A DNA stretch of 64,000 nucleotides from positions 1,116,001 to 1,180,000 of the forward strand of contig NZ_CP170197.1 in the NCBI RefSeq assembly GCF_047300855.1, in the 5' to 3' direction. The notes beneath the pieces were generated by a model that was not told the origin of the DNA, searched no databases, and saw nothing but the letters and a program-made list of their open reading frames with translations. This document shows positions 33,858 to 41,409 of this stretch, in pieces. The position numbers and the translations under genes are program-made. Numbering within the stretch: position 1 is the first letter of the stretch; each line of letters begins with the position of its first letter. The stretch is from Sulfuriferula sp047300855. Lineage in GTDB: Bacteria; Pseudomonadota; Gammaproteobacteria; Burkholderiales; Sulfuriferulaceae.

Positions 33858-34418
33858 TTATTCAGCGGGTGCGTGGCGTTTGGGTTGCCAGCACACATCC
33901 GTTCCCCCGGCATGGCGATTGAGAATGCGGCTCAGGATGAACAGCAGGTCGGACAGGCGGTTCAGGTATTGCACTGCCAGCGGCGATACCGGTTCATTGC
34001 GCGCCAGCGTCACTACACGGCGTTCGGCACGGCGGCATACAGTACGTGCCACATGGCACAGCGAAGCGGCGCGCGAACCGGCGGGCAGGATGAATTCTTT
34101 CAGCGGCGGCAGCGCGGCATTGTAGTGCTCAATGGCCGCATCCAGCGCGGCGAGGTGGTCATCGGTGATCGCTGTATAACCGGGGATGGAAAGCTCGCCG
34201 CCCAGGTCGAACAGACCGTGTTGCACCTCGTTGAACAAAGCGCTGACATCCGCGGGCAGGTCTTCGGCTAACAGCACGCCGATCTGGCTGTTGAGCTCAT
34301 CCACGTCGCCCAGTGCTTCCACGCGCGCAGCGTCTTTGGGGGTGCGCGAACCGTCGCCCAGACCGGTGCTGCCGTCGTCGCCTGTACGGGTGGTGATTTT
34401 GGAAAGCCGGTTTCCCAT
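33858..34418 (-). CDS. pduO: Cob(I)alamin adenosyltransferase, PduO type
   Basis: The 186-residue protein matches the PduO-type family: KITTRTGDDGSTGLGDGSRTPKDAARVEALGDVDELNSQIG at the N-terminus binds ATP, and the helical bundle ends with SRAASLCHVARTVCRRAERRVV and YLNRLSDLLFILSR, the latter containing the Asp and Arg at the cobalamin side. It transfers the adenosyl group of ATP to cob(I)alamin. It is cytoplasmic. The gene lies 12 bases upstream of the nfeD-like gene in the same direction. A cobalamin link exists with queG elsewhere in the window. Confidence 0.92.
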   Translation of the reverse strand: MGNRLSKITTRTGDDGSTGLGDGSRTPKDAARVEALGDVDELNSQIGVLLAEDLPADVSALFNEVQHGLFDLGGELSIPGYTAITDDHLAALDAAIEHYNAALPPLKEFILPAGSRAASLCHVARTVCRRAERRVVTLARNEPVSPLAVQYLNRLSDLLFILSRILNRHAGGTDVCWQPKRHAPAE

Positions 34419-34644
34419 GATTGATCGATCCGCTTGTGAAGAGTGTGCGCCATGCTACCGTTATGCGGATGCTGCCGTCCAGCCGCCAGCAAGCCGATGT
34501 TGCCAGCCAGCCTCAGTGTGCATACAATGGCTTGGCTAAAAAAGCAAGGCAAGGGTCCACAGAGACACCATAAATAAAAAGCGGTCAGATATACAAAAAA
34601 TGTATGGACGACTGGAGTTCACATCCATAAAGAGTGAGGAGAGC

Positions 34645-34965
34645 ATGAAAACAAGTCTGTTATTCAGCCTGGTTGCGCTGAGCGTATGTCTGGCACCCGT
34701 CGTCCATGCAGCCGGTGACCCGGTTGCCGGAAAAAACAAAAACTCCATGTGTATCGGTTGTCACGGCATTGCCGGCTGGCGTACCGCTTACCCAACCGTG
34801 TACAGCGTGCCGTATCTGGGCGGCCAACACGCCGACTACATCGTCGCCGCGCTCAAGGAATACAAAAACGGCGAACGCAGCTTTGCTACCATGCGGGCGA
34901 TTGCGGCGAGTCTGACGGACCAGGACATGGAAGATCTGGCCGCCTATTACTCAGAAGGCAAATAA
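34645..34965 (+). CDS. Monohaem cytochrome c (c4-like half, first)
   Basis: The 106-residue product has a signal peptide (to about HAA-G) and one haem site CIGCH at residues 36-40; the likely distal ligand is the Met in TMRAIAASL. The mature part matches one half of cytochrome c4: YLGGQHADYIVAALKEYKNGER and LTDQDMEDLAAYYS. The start at 34645 is supported by GAGGAGAGC. The next gene encodes a paralogue 20 bases downstream. Such cytochromes carry electrons in the periplasm to terminal oxidases. Confidence 0.9.
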   Translation: MKTSLLFSLVALSVCLAPVVHAAGDPVAGKNKNSMCIGCHGIAGWRTAYPTVYSVPYLGGQHADYIVAALKEYKNGERSFATMRAIAASLTDQDMEDLAAYYSEGK

Positions 34966-34985
34966 ACAAAAGAGAGGATGACACA

Positions 34986-35312
34986 ATGAAGCATCTGGCA
35001 ATTTTGGCGCTGCTGGGGATGGTGGCAAGCGCACAGGCGTGGGCAGTACCGGACGGAAATGCCGCACGGGGCAAGGCAAAATCGACAACTTGCGCAGCCT
35101 GCCACGGCGCGGATGGCAACAGCCAGGCGGCGATGTTCCCGCGTCTGGCAGGACAGCATCCGGATTACCTGTACCAGGCGTTGACCGAATACAAATCCGG
35201 CGAGCGCAAAAACGCCGTCATGTCCGGTCAGGTGACCAACCTGTCGGAACAGGACATGGCGGATCTGGCAGCGTATTTCGGCAGCCAGAAAGGGCTGACG
35301 CTGAAACGCTAA
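34986..35312 (+). CDS. Monohaem cytochrome c (c4-like half, second)
   Basis: The 108-residue product has a signal peptide (to about AWA-V) and one haem site CAACH at 36-40, with the distal Met probably in NAVMSGQV. It shares the c4-like block AGQHPDYLYQALTEYKSGER and LSEQDMADLAAYFGS with its neighbour. The arrangement of two tandem single-domain proteins, each with its own signal peptide, looks like a cytochrome c4 split in two. AAGAGAGGATG precedes the ATG. A strong terminator follows at 35333. Confidence 0.9.
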   Translation: MKHLAILALLGMVASAQAWAVPDGNAARGKAKSTTCAACHGADGNSQAAMFPRLAGQHPDYLYQALTEYKSGERKNAVMSGQVTNLSEQDMADLAAYFGSQKGLTLKR

Positions 35313-35332
35313 AATAAGTGTGCTGCGGAATG

Positions 35333-35363
35333 AAAAAGGCGATGGATGTTCCATCGCCTTTTT
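35333..35363 (+). terminator. Rho-independent terminator after the cytochrome pair
   Basis: GGCGATGGA-TGT-TCCATCGCC is a perfect 9-bp stem with a 3-base loop, flanked by AAAAA and TTTTT, so it can work in both directions. It lies 20 bases after the second cytochrome gene. Confidence 0.93.
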
Positions 35364-35612
35364 ATCTGGGCGGTTGCTTAGTCTGCGGAGGTTTTCTATA
35401 CCGTGCCCCGTAGCTTAAAAGCGTTATGGGGTGCTTTTATGGTCTTCAAAAATCTTATCGAGGACCGCGTTTTCCATTGCTTCACAACTCAGGTAAGCAC
35501 CGGACTTTCACTGGGGATTGAATGTTTCAGAGGCCATGAAGGTCGGCTCCTCGGCCAATGTGGACGGTTGCAAATGTTGTAACGTGCGCCGGGTTGTCGG
35601 ACATAGTACCCG

Positions 35613-36524
35613 CTAGGAAACCGGCGCATGAAATCCAGGCAGCTTCGGGATTCTTTCCGCCATGAACTGAAGCAAGGCTCGGGTCCTCTGCGGTTGGTAT
35701 TTGCGAGACGGATAGACCAGGTGAGCTTGCTGAGGCATCATTTGCCAGTTTTGGAGTAATCGAATCAGATCTCCCGTGTCGATAAGATCCTGGACAAGCC
35801 AAGCGGGAGCACTACCCAATCCTTTTCCTTCAAGAAAACACTCGCGCAAAGCTAGCGAGCTGTTCACGCGAAAGCGTCCCTTGGTCAGGACAATGACTTT
35901 CTCGGTATTGTTGGAAAATTCCAACCGGCTTTCGAAGGCTAACCCAGCAAAGCGAAAATACTCGTGCTGTGCTAAGTCCTCAGGCTTGTTGATCTTGGGG
36001 GCGCGTTCGACATACTCTCTCGTTGCAACCAGTACACGTGGCGAAAACGCAATATTGCGGGCAATGACGTTGGGGGGAAGTTCACCTCCAAGCCGTATGG
36101 CCACGTCAACGCCTTCCTCAACGAGGTCAATCATGCGATCGTTGAGAATCAATTCGATTTCGATCTCGGGGTATTTCGCCAGAAATTCGAGAATTAACGC
36201 GTTCAGACGTAACTCACCCAAACCCACTGGCGCATTTATCCGCAATGCACCGACAAACATGTGCGTTTGCCCTCGGGCATCTGCCACGGCATCGGCATAT
36301 TCCTCAATTAGCCGCTTGCTTCGTTCGTAAAACCGCTTGCCTTCCTCTGTGAGCGTCAAACTGGTGGTTGTTCTTTCGAGCAGCCGAACCCGCAAGTGTT
36401 GCTCCAGCGCAGCAATCATCTTGCTCACAGTGGGCTGGCTGGTGTTTTCCTCTCGGGCGACTGCTGAAAAGCTGCCTAACTCGACAGCGCGCGTGAAGAG
36501 TCGCATGGATTGAAGTGAGTCCAA
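35613..36524 (-). CDS. LysR-family transcriptional regulator
   Basis: The 303-residue protein has an N-terminal helix-turn-helix (MRLFTRAVELGSFSAVAREENTSQPTVSKMIAALEQHL) and a substrate-binding domain of CrgA/AaeR type (LRINAPVGLGELRLNALILEFLAKYPEIEIEL, VDVAIRLGGELPPNVIAR). The start is TTG at 36524 preceded by AAAGGA; no ATG fits. It is divergent from the SDR gene across 104 bases, the classic arrangement in which the regulator controls the neighbour and itself. The base composition of this pair seems lower in GC than its surroundings, which hints at acquisition. Confidence 0.92.
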   Translation of the reverse strand: MDSLQSMRLFTRAVELGSFSAVAREENTSQPTVSKMIAALEQHLRVRLLERTTTSLTLTEEGKRFYERSKRLIEEYADAVADARGQTHMFVGALRINAPVGLGELRLNALILEFLAKYPEIEIELILNDRMIDLVEEGVDVAIRLGGELPPNVIARNIAFSPRVLVATREYVERAPKINKPEDLAQHEYFRFAGLAFESRLEFSNNTEKVIVLTKGRFRVNSSLALRECFLEGKGLGSAPAWLVQDLIDTGDLIRLLQNWQMMPQQAHLVYPSRKYQPQRTRALLQFMAERIPKLPGFHAPVS

Positions 36525-36628
36525 GTCATTCCTTTATGGAATAAGTTATATTCAATAATCCCATGTTCAGTGGTGATTTGGAATAGCGTAATGTCTGCTC
36601 TGTCGCACTCGCTCATCAAGGAAACCAC

Positions 36629-37363
36629 ATGGACATCAGCACGCAAACACCCCTTAACGGCGCACATGTCGTTGTATTCGGCGGAAGCTCCGGTATTGGC
36701 TTGGCAACAGCGGTGGCTGCAAAAGCCAAAGGAGCAATTGTCACCCTTATAGGTCGAACGCCAGCAAAGCTTGAGGCTGCCGCCCGCAAAATCGGGGGCG
36801 CGCAAACGGCAATCGCCGATATTGCAGAACGAAAAAGCGTCGAGGCTGTATTTAACGGTATGACGCGGGTAGATCACCTTGTGATTACTGCCGGTGGCTT
36901 GCACGTGGGTAAGCTGGCCGATTCCGGTCCGGATCAATTGCTCGTCGAGATCCAACAACGTATAGCAGGAGCTGTTTATGCCATCAAGGCCGCGTTACCC
37001 TCAATGCCACCAACCGGATCAATCGTGTTAATGGGCGGACAGTATTCGGACCGTCCCCCCGCCCATGGCGCCTCGATCACAGCGGCGGCAGTTCGTGGTA
37101 TAGAGGCGCTCGCGCGCTCGCTCGCTCTCGAACTAAAGCCCATTCGCGTCAATGTCATCGCACCAGGCCTCATTGATACGTCACTGTTCGATGTTTTCGG
37201 CCCTGAAGGTCGGGCGGCGATATTCGCACAAGCGGCGGAGCAATTGCCGGTCGGTCGAGCCGGGCGCGCGGATGAAGTTGGAGAGGCGATCACCTTCCTA
37301 CTCAGTAACGGCTATATGAATGCCGAAGTCCTCCACATCGACGGCGGCGGTCGCTTCGTCTAA
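36629..37363 (+). CDS. SDR-family oxidoreductase without the canonical YxxxK
   Basis: The 244-residue Rossmann protein has the cofactor loop VVVFGGSSGIGLATA, an Arg after strand 2 (IGRTPAKLEAA, suggesting NADP), the catalytic Ser region SIVLMGGQYSDRPP and the tail NAEVLHIDGGGRFV. In the place of the Tyr-x-x-x-Lys active site it reads GASITAAAVRGIEALARSLA, so both Tyr and Lys are absent; a subgroup of SDR proteins with this 'TAAAVRGIEAL' pattern is known. AAGGAAACCAC precedes the ATG. It is divergent from the LysR gene and probably under its control. Confidence 0.88.
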   Translation: MDISTQTPLNGAHVVVFGGSSGIGLATAVAAKAKGAIVTLIGRTPAKLEAAARKIGGAQTAIADIAERKSVEAVFNGMTRVDHLVITAGGLHVGKLADSGPDQLLVEIQQRIAGAVYAIKAALPSMPPTGSIVLMGGQYSDRPPAHGASITAAAVRGIEALARSLALELKPIRVNVIAPGLIDTSLFDVFGPEGRAAIFAQAAEQLPVGRAGRADEVGEAITFLLSNGYMNAEVLHIDGGGRFV

Positions 37364-37621
37364 CTTCTGCACATAACGATTGCTAGCAACGGGGCTGCCA
37401 CACGCTACGCGTGCACCAGCCTCTCTTGTCGTATCTATGCTGATGTCCATTTTAAATTGCCCACCGGCCACTTAGGCCGAAATGAAGACTTTTGTAGTGG
37501 ATAGAGAATGGGTGTTATTGAATAAACCTGCAACGCTACGCGGCTTAGGTTAGCAACGCTTTGATTAGGTTAGTGGATGGACTGCCGACTTTTTCAGCAG
37601 ATTTAGCTGCCCCAGTTTTTA

Positions 37622-38053
37622 TTATTTCCCCTGTTTTTTATCCAGACAGGCAAAATAAATCAGCGGATCAAATGCTGTGCCATGGCGCTGTGCTTGCCAA
37701 ATCATCTCGGCCAGGCAGTCCATGATTTCATGCTGCGCGTGCATGGCGTCGCCGGTTTTTTCCAGCAGGGCCTGGTAGTGCGCACGGATACCGGGAGGCT
37801 GGTCGATGCCGAGTTGTTCGGCGATGGCCAGGTGCATGGACAGATGCAGGAACGGGTTGGTTTCGCCGAATTCGGGCGGGTAGTCGCGTTCCAGATAGCG
37901 TCCGGGCTGATCGAGCAGGGCATGGTATTCGGGGTGCGCCAGCAGGGTGTCGAGCACGGTTGTTTCCAACCCTTCAAGAGGCTGCTGTGCGCGGTATTTG
38001 CGCCAGGTGTCAAAAAAGAAGCGGCGCGCGTCGTCGCGGCTGGGGTTAAACAT
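37622..38053 (-). CDS. DUF1841 family protein
   Basis: The 143-residue cytoplasmic product matches DUF1841, a family found mostly in beta- and gammaproteobacteria: MFNPSRDDARRFFFDTWRKYR, HPEYHALLD, PFLHLSMHLAIAEQLGIDQPPGIR and HEIMDCLAEMIWQAQRHG. The His residues in LHLSMHLA and HEIMDC could bind metal. Its ATG (38053) overlaps the end of the FIST gene by eight bases. Function is unknown. Confidence 0.88.
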   Translation of the reverse strand: MFNPSRDDARRFFFDTWRKYRAQQPLEGLETTVLDTLLAHPEYHALLDQPGRYLERDYPPEFGETNPFLHLSMHLAIAEQLGIDQPPGIRAHYQALLEKTGDAMHAQHEIMDCLAEMIWQAQRHGTAFDPLIYFACLDKKQGK

Positions 38054-39137
38054 GGTCGGTAAACAGTCCAAATACAGTGGAATATTGCAGCAGTTGATTG
38101 GCTGAATTGAGCCAGCCGATTTCGCCATTGCCGTAGAAGCCAATCAGCGGCATGTCCGGATAACGCGCGGTCAGCAATTGCAGATCGCGATCCATGCCGC
38201 CATAGAATGACGGCCCGCGCCCCATCGAGGAAAACATCAGGCCGAATTGGGGCGTGGCGGCCAGCAGTTGTTCGGTACGATCCAGCGTGACGCGCATATT
38301 GCGTTCGGCGGCCAGCGGCTGGCGCAGCGCCCAGAATACTTTATCGCCCTCGTTGAGGCGTGCGGACAAGGTCACCGAGCGGTCGTCCGGGTTGGTGGCA
38401 ATGACTTGCACCAGACGGTAGCGGCCTTCAAAAAATGCCGTGGACGGTTCGCCGAAGGTGACTGCCGCCATGATGAGATGCAGCGGGATGCGGTCGAGTT
38501 CGCGCACTTCCAGCGGCAGTTCGCGCGCCAGTACATTGAGTGCCGACTGACGCCCCAGACTGAGCAGGTCGAAGCCATTGACCTGGGTGACTTCGGTCGG
38601 GGCGGTCAGCGCACGGATGCCCTGCGATACGCCCATCATCCCGCGCACGCCCTGCAGGGTCATCTCGCAGCGTCCGCTGGCGCAAACTTTGCCGCCGCTC
38701 CATACCTTGTACGGGCCGCGTCCGGTGGCATCGCCCGATACGGCGCCGAGGCGCTGGCCGGGTGCGCTGATCCAGTTGGTGTCAATCGCATTGGGCGCGG
38801 TGAGGGCGAGTATCAGGTCGTCGTCCGCGGGGGTATGCACCGCACTCAAACTCAGCTCGCCGCCAAACACCATGGCCGCCGCCGCGGGCGAATCCAGCAC
38901 CCAGTCCTGCTCGGTAAAGATCCCCGCTGCGCTGCACCCGACAATCTGCATGCACTGGCTCTGGCGCGAGGCAGCGAGCAGGGCGGGTTGCGGATCGTGG
39001 GCGAAATCGGCAGACAAAAACAACAGCACGCTGTTGGGATGGCTGATGCCGGCACGCTGCATGGCCTGCGCCACCGCCTGGGTGGCGAGGTCGGAGGTCG
39101 GCGTGTTGCCGATGGCGAGGCCGGTGGCGACGCTCAT
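38046..39137 (-). CDS. FIST-domain protein
   Basis: The 363-residue cytoplasmic protein has a FIST N domain (about 15-200; SVLLFLSADFAHDPQPALLAAS and IVGCSAAGIFTEQ) and a FIST C domain (about 215-350; GFYGNGEIGWLNSANQLLQYSTVFGLF). FIST domains are proposed small-ligand sensors found in signalling proteins; here no output domain is fused. Start is the ATG at 39137, one base after the nth stop; a longer frame at 39179 lies inside nth. The order nth-FIST-DUF1841 is compact and probably one operon. Confidence 0.88.
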   Translation of the reverse strand: MSVATGLAIGNTPTSDLATQAVAQAMQRAGISHPNSVLLFLSADFAHDPQPALLAASRQSQCMQIVGCSAAGIFTEQDWVLDSPAAAAMVFGGELSLSAVHTPADDDLILALTAPNAIDTNWISAPGQRLGAVSGDATGRGPYKVWSGGKVCASGRCEMTLQGVRGMMGVSQGIRALTAPTEVTQVNGFDLLSLGRQSALNVLARELPLEVRELDRIPLHLIMAAVTFGEPSTAFFEGRYRLVQVIATNPDDRSVTLSARLNEGDKVFWALRQPLAAERNMRVTLDRTEQLLAATPQFGLMFSSMGRGPSFYGGMDRDLQLLTARYPDMPLIGFYGNGEIGWLNSANQLLQYSTVFGLFTDHV

Positions 39138-39138
39138 G

Positions 39139-39774
39139 TCAGCCCGCCGTTTTCTGCGGATATTCGCACAGGTCGGCAATCAGGCAATGCGGGCAATCGG
39201 GTTTGCGCGCCTTGCAGATATAACGGCCATGCAAAATCAGCCAGTGGTGGGCGTCCTGCAGGTATTCGCGCGGGATATTCTTCATCAGCTTGTGCTCGAC
39301 TTCGAGTACGGTTTTGCCGGGGGCCAGCGGAATCCGATTGGCGACACGGAAAATATGCGTATCGACCGCCATGACCGCTTCGCCAAATGCGGTATTGAGC
39401 AGCACATTGGCGGTTTTGCGCCCGACGCCGGGCAAGCCTTCAAGCGCCGCACGGGTGGTGGGCACTTCACCGTTGTGCTGCTCGAGCAGGATACGGCAGG
39501 TTTCGATCAGGTGCTTGGCCTTGCTCTTGTACAAACCGATGCGCTGGATGTATTTTTCCAGCCCCACCTGGCCCAGCGCAAGCAGTGCAGCGGGGGTGTT
39601 GGCGTGCGGAAACAGGATGCGCGTGGCGAGGTTGACGCTCTTGTCGGTGGCTTGCGCCGACAATACCACCGCCACCAGCAGTTCGAACGGGGTGGTGTAT
39701 TCCAGCTCGGTGGTGGGATGGGGATTGGCCGCCGCGAAGCGTGCAAAAATTTCGCGGCGTTTGGCAGCGTTCAT
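39139..39774 (-). CDS. nth: Endonuclease III
   Basis: The 211-residue DNA glycosylase/AP lyase matches Nth in length and motifs: LVAVVLSAQATDKSVN, the helix-hairpin-helix LEGLPGVGRKTANVLL with the catalytic Lys, AVDTHIFRVANRI with the catalytic Asp, and the C-terminal 4Fe-4S ligands CKARKPDCPHCLIADLC. It removes oxidised pyrimidines. It is the first gene of the nth-FIST-DUF1841 unit. Confidence 0.95.
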   Translation of the reverse strand: MNAAKRREIFARFAAANPHPTTELEYTTPFELLVAVVLSAQATDKSVNLATRILFPHANTPAALLALGQVGLEKYIQRIGLYKSKAKHLIETCRILLEQHNGEVPTTRAALEGLPGVGRKTANVLLNTAFGEAVMAVDTHIFRVANRIPLAPGKTVLEVEHKLMKNIPREYLQDAHHWLILHGRYICKARKPDCPHCLIADLCEYPQKTAG

Positions 39775-39793
39775 CCGGCGTAGCCGGGGTGCA

Positions 39794-40210
39794 TCAGGTG
39801 TGGCGGAACCAGCCGAGCTCAGGCTGCGGCGGACGCGGTGTTGCCTTGGCTTCTTCTTCCAGCGCGTGCAGCATGTGGTGATGGTCTTCGTCGAGCTTGT
39901 GCATCTGCTCGTCGGACAGCTTGGGGAAAATCGTGCCCTTGATGAATCCGCCCAGATCGATCAGCGCTGTGGTCCAGGCACCCTGGCGCAGGTGGAAATC
40001 CACATGCGAGTGCTGGCCGAACGGATAGTGAGAGAACTCCATCCCTTTGACAGCCTTGAGGTCGGCGTCCGCCATGACAAAATTCTTGGCCCAGTCATAC
40101 CACCACTTGTAATATTTTTCCTGCATGGCAGGATTGAGATTGTAGCGCTCGTAAAAACCGAACACGCTGACGCGATTGGTATTGCCGCTGAAAGGGAAAT
40201 GTCCGGACAT
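39794..40210 (-). CDS. Conserved hypothetical protein (138 aa) rich in His and aromatic residues
   Basis: The product is soluble, with no signal peptide or Cys. It has an aromatic N-terminal half (YERYNLNPAMQEKYYKWWYDWAKNF) and a His-rich part (HYPFGQHSHVDFHLRQGAW, then DEDHHHMLHALEEE). The His clusters could bind a metal or haem. It ends with PRPPQPELGWFRHT. It is 19 bases upstream of nth on the same strand and may share its transcript. I do not recognise the family. Confidence 0.65.
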   Translation of the reverse strand: MSGHFPFSGNTNRVSVFGFYERYNLNPAMQEKYYKWWYDWAKNFVMADADLKAVKGMEFSHYPFGQHSHVDFHLRQGAWTTALIDLGGFIKGTIFPKLSDEQMHKLDEDHHHMLHALEEEAKATPRPPQPELGWFRHT

Positions 40211-40341
40211 GCCTGGTTCCTCTGAATCAAATAATCGATGAAGACCGCTATTCTAAGAAAAATCGGCGCGTGATGCCAGTCGAGATACGCCCGGTTGCCG
40301 AATTGCGCTACACTTCTAAGGTCACTTTCTGAGCTAGTCCA

Positions 40342-40764
40342 ATGAATCAAGGCACTTTTGAACCTAAAAACGATTTGGAAAAACAGCTGCAGTGTGCGCT
40401 GGATGGCAGCGTTTCGGGCGATGATTTCATCCATTACCTGATGGATGCGCAAATATTCATGCCGGTCGAAGACGAAACAAACGAGATCAAGGGCTTTCAG
40501 CGCAGCACACGCGCCCAGCCACTGGTGATTGAGGATGAGGCTGGAACCAAGGTGCTGGTGCTGTTCACCAGCCCGGAACGCGCCAAGACATTCGTCGAGC
40601 ACTATCCCGGGTTTGGCGGGGGGCTGCTTACCGAATTTTCCTGGGTATTGCGAAAAATGGGCGCGCCTGCCGGCATCGCGTTGAACCCGGGGCTGGAAGC
40701 AGGTTTCGATCTGGAGCCGGAAATGGTCGCGGATTTGATGGCGAGTTTGCCGCCGGAGGCATGA
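40342..40764 (+). CDS. SseB-like domain protein
   Basis: The 140-residue cytoplasmic product resembles the N-terminal domain of SseB: NDLEKQLQCALDGSVSGDDFIHYLMDAQIFMPVEDE, VLVLFTSPERAKTFVEHYPGF, and GAPAGIALNPGLEAGFDLEPEMVADL. SseB-like domains have no settled function. The stop overlaps the start of the next gene in ATGA. It is divergent from the hypothetical gene at 39794. Confidence 0.75.
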   Translation: MNQGTFEPKNDLEKQLQCALDGSVSGDDFIHYLMDAQIFMPVEDETNEIKGFQRSTRAQPLVIEDEAGTKVLVLFTSPERAKTFVEHYPGFGGGLLTEFSWVLRKMGAPAGIALNPGLEAGFDLEPEMVADLMASLPPEA

Positions 40765-41303
40765 TGGGTACACGCCAAGTGGGGGAGAAATATTCACCCG
40801 ATCACACCATTTACTCGGAAGCAACCCAGTATTGCTATCGCGATGGTGTGCATGATCTGGTGCTGTTCTGGACCAACCCGACGCCCGAAGAAGTGAGCGG
40901 GTTCCGTACCCAGCCGGTCGAGTTTGCACTGTATGTTCAGCAACCGGTGCTGTTTCTGTTGTATCGAATAGAAGATGTATGCGAGTGGTCGGACGTGGCT
41001 TATAACGTGCACCAGTTGCGCCCGGACGAGCAGGCCGTGCCGGTCAATCCGCCCGGCGACCGTGCGCGCGTGCAAATGACGCTGGTGGACGCCAGCAACG
41101 GGATTATCCAGGCCAAGCGCGTGGTGGGCATGGGGCCGGCGATGACCCAGGCGATGCGCCATACATTGCAGGAGCAGACCCAGTTGCCGTATTCGCGCTT
41201 TGACTACGATGCGCTGGTGAAGCAAGCCTATGCGCGTTATCCCGATAGCGATGCCATGCTCAAGGATGCGTGGCTGTCGGAAGCCGCCGAAAGCGAGAAT
41301 TAA
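40761..41303 (+). CDS. Conserved hypothetical protein (180 aa)
   Basis: The soluble product contains YRDGVHDLVLFWTNPTPEEVSGFRTQPVEFALYVQQPVLFLLYRIE and later VQMTLVDASNGIIQAKRVVGMGPAMTQAMRHTLQEQ, a pattern of long beta strands followed by an amphipathic C-terminal helix. There is no signal peptide or membrane helix. It overlaps the SseB-like gene by four bases; a second ATG at 40764 may be used because the upstream GGAGG lies very close to the first. Family not recognised. Confidence 0.65.
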   Translation: MMGTRQVGEKYSPDHTIYSEATQYCYRDGVHDLVLFWTNPTPEEVSGFRTQPVEFALYVQQPVLFLLYRIEDVCEWSDVAYNVHQLRPDEQAVPVNPPGDRARVQMTLVDASNGIIQAKRVVGMGPAMTQAMRHTLQEQTQLPYSRFDYDALVKQAYARYPDSDAMLKDAWLSEAAESEN

Positions 41304-41309
41304 CGATGT

Positions 41310-41409
41310 GGGCACCGCTAAAAATTCAAGCTTCGTTGCGATACGGCGTTGCTACAAAATTTTTATCGCGCCTTGTCTCGCCTAGAATTTTGAATTTTTA
41401 GAGGTGCCC
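41310..41409. repeat. 20-bp inverted repeat, right arm covering the ribosome-binding site of the FAD oxidase gene
   Basis: GGGCACCGCTAAAAATTCAA (41310-41329) recurs inverted at 41390-41409 with one mismatch; the enclosed 60 bases show more, imperfect pairing. The right arm includes GAGGTG at 41401-41406 and ends on the base before ATG 41410. The core AAAATTCAAG is shared with the left arm of the repeat at 9829. Confidence 0.8.

Noticed and set aside
39961..40929. 322-codon minus-strand frame crossing three genes
   Set aside because: It runs across an intergenic region and two opposite-strand genes with no recognisable domain, which is typical of a chance frame.
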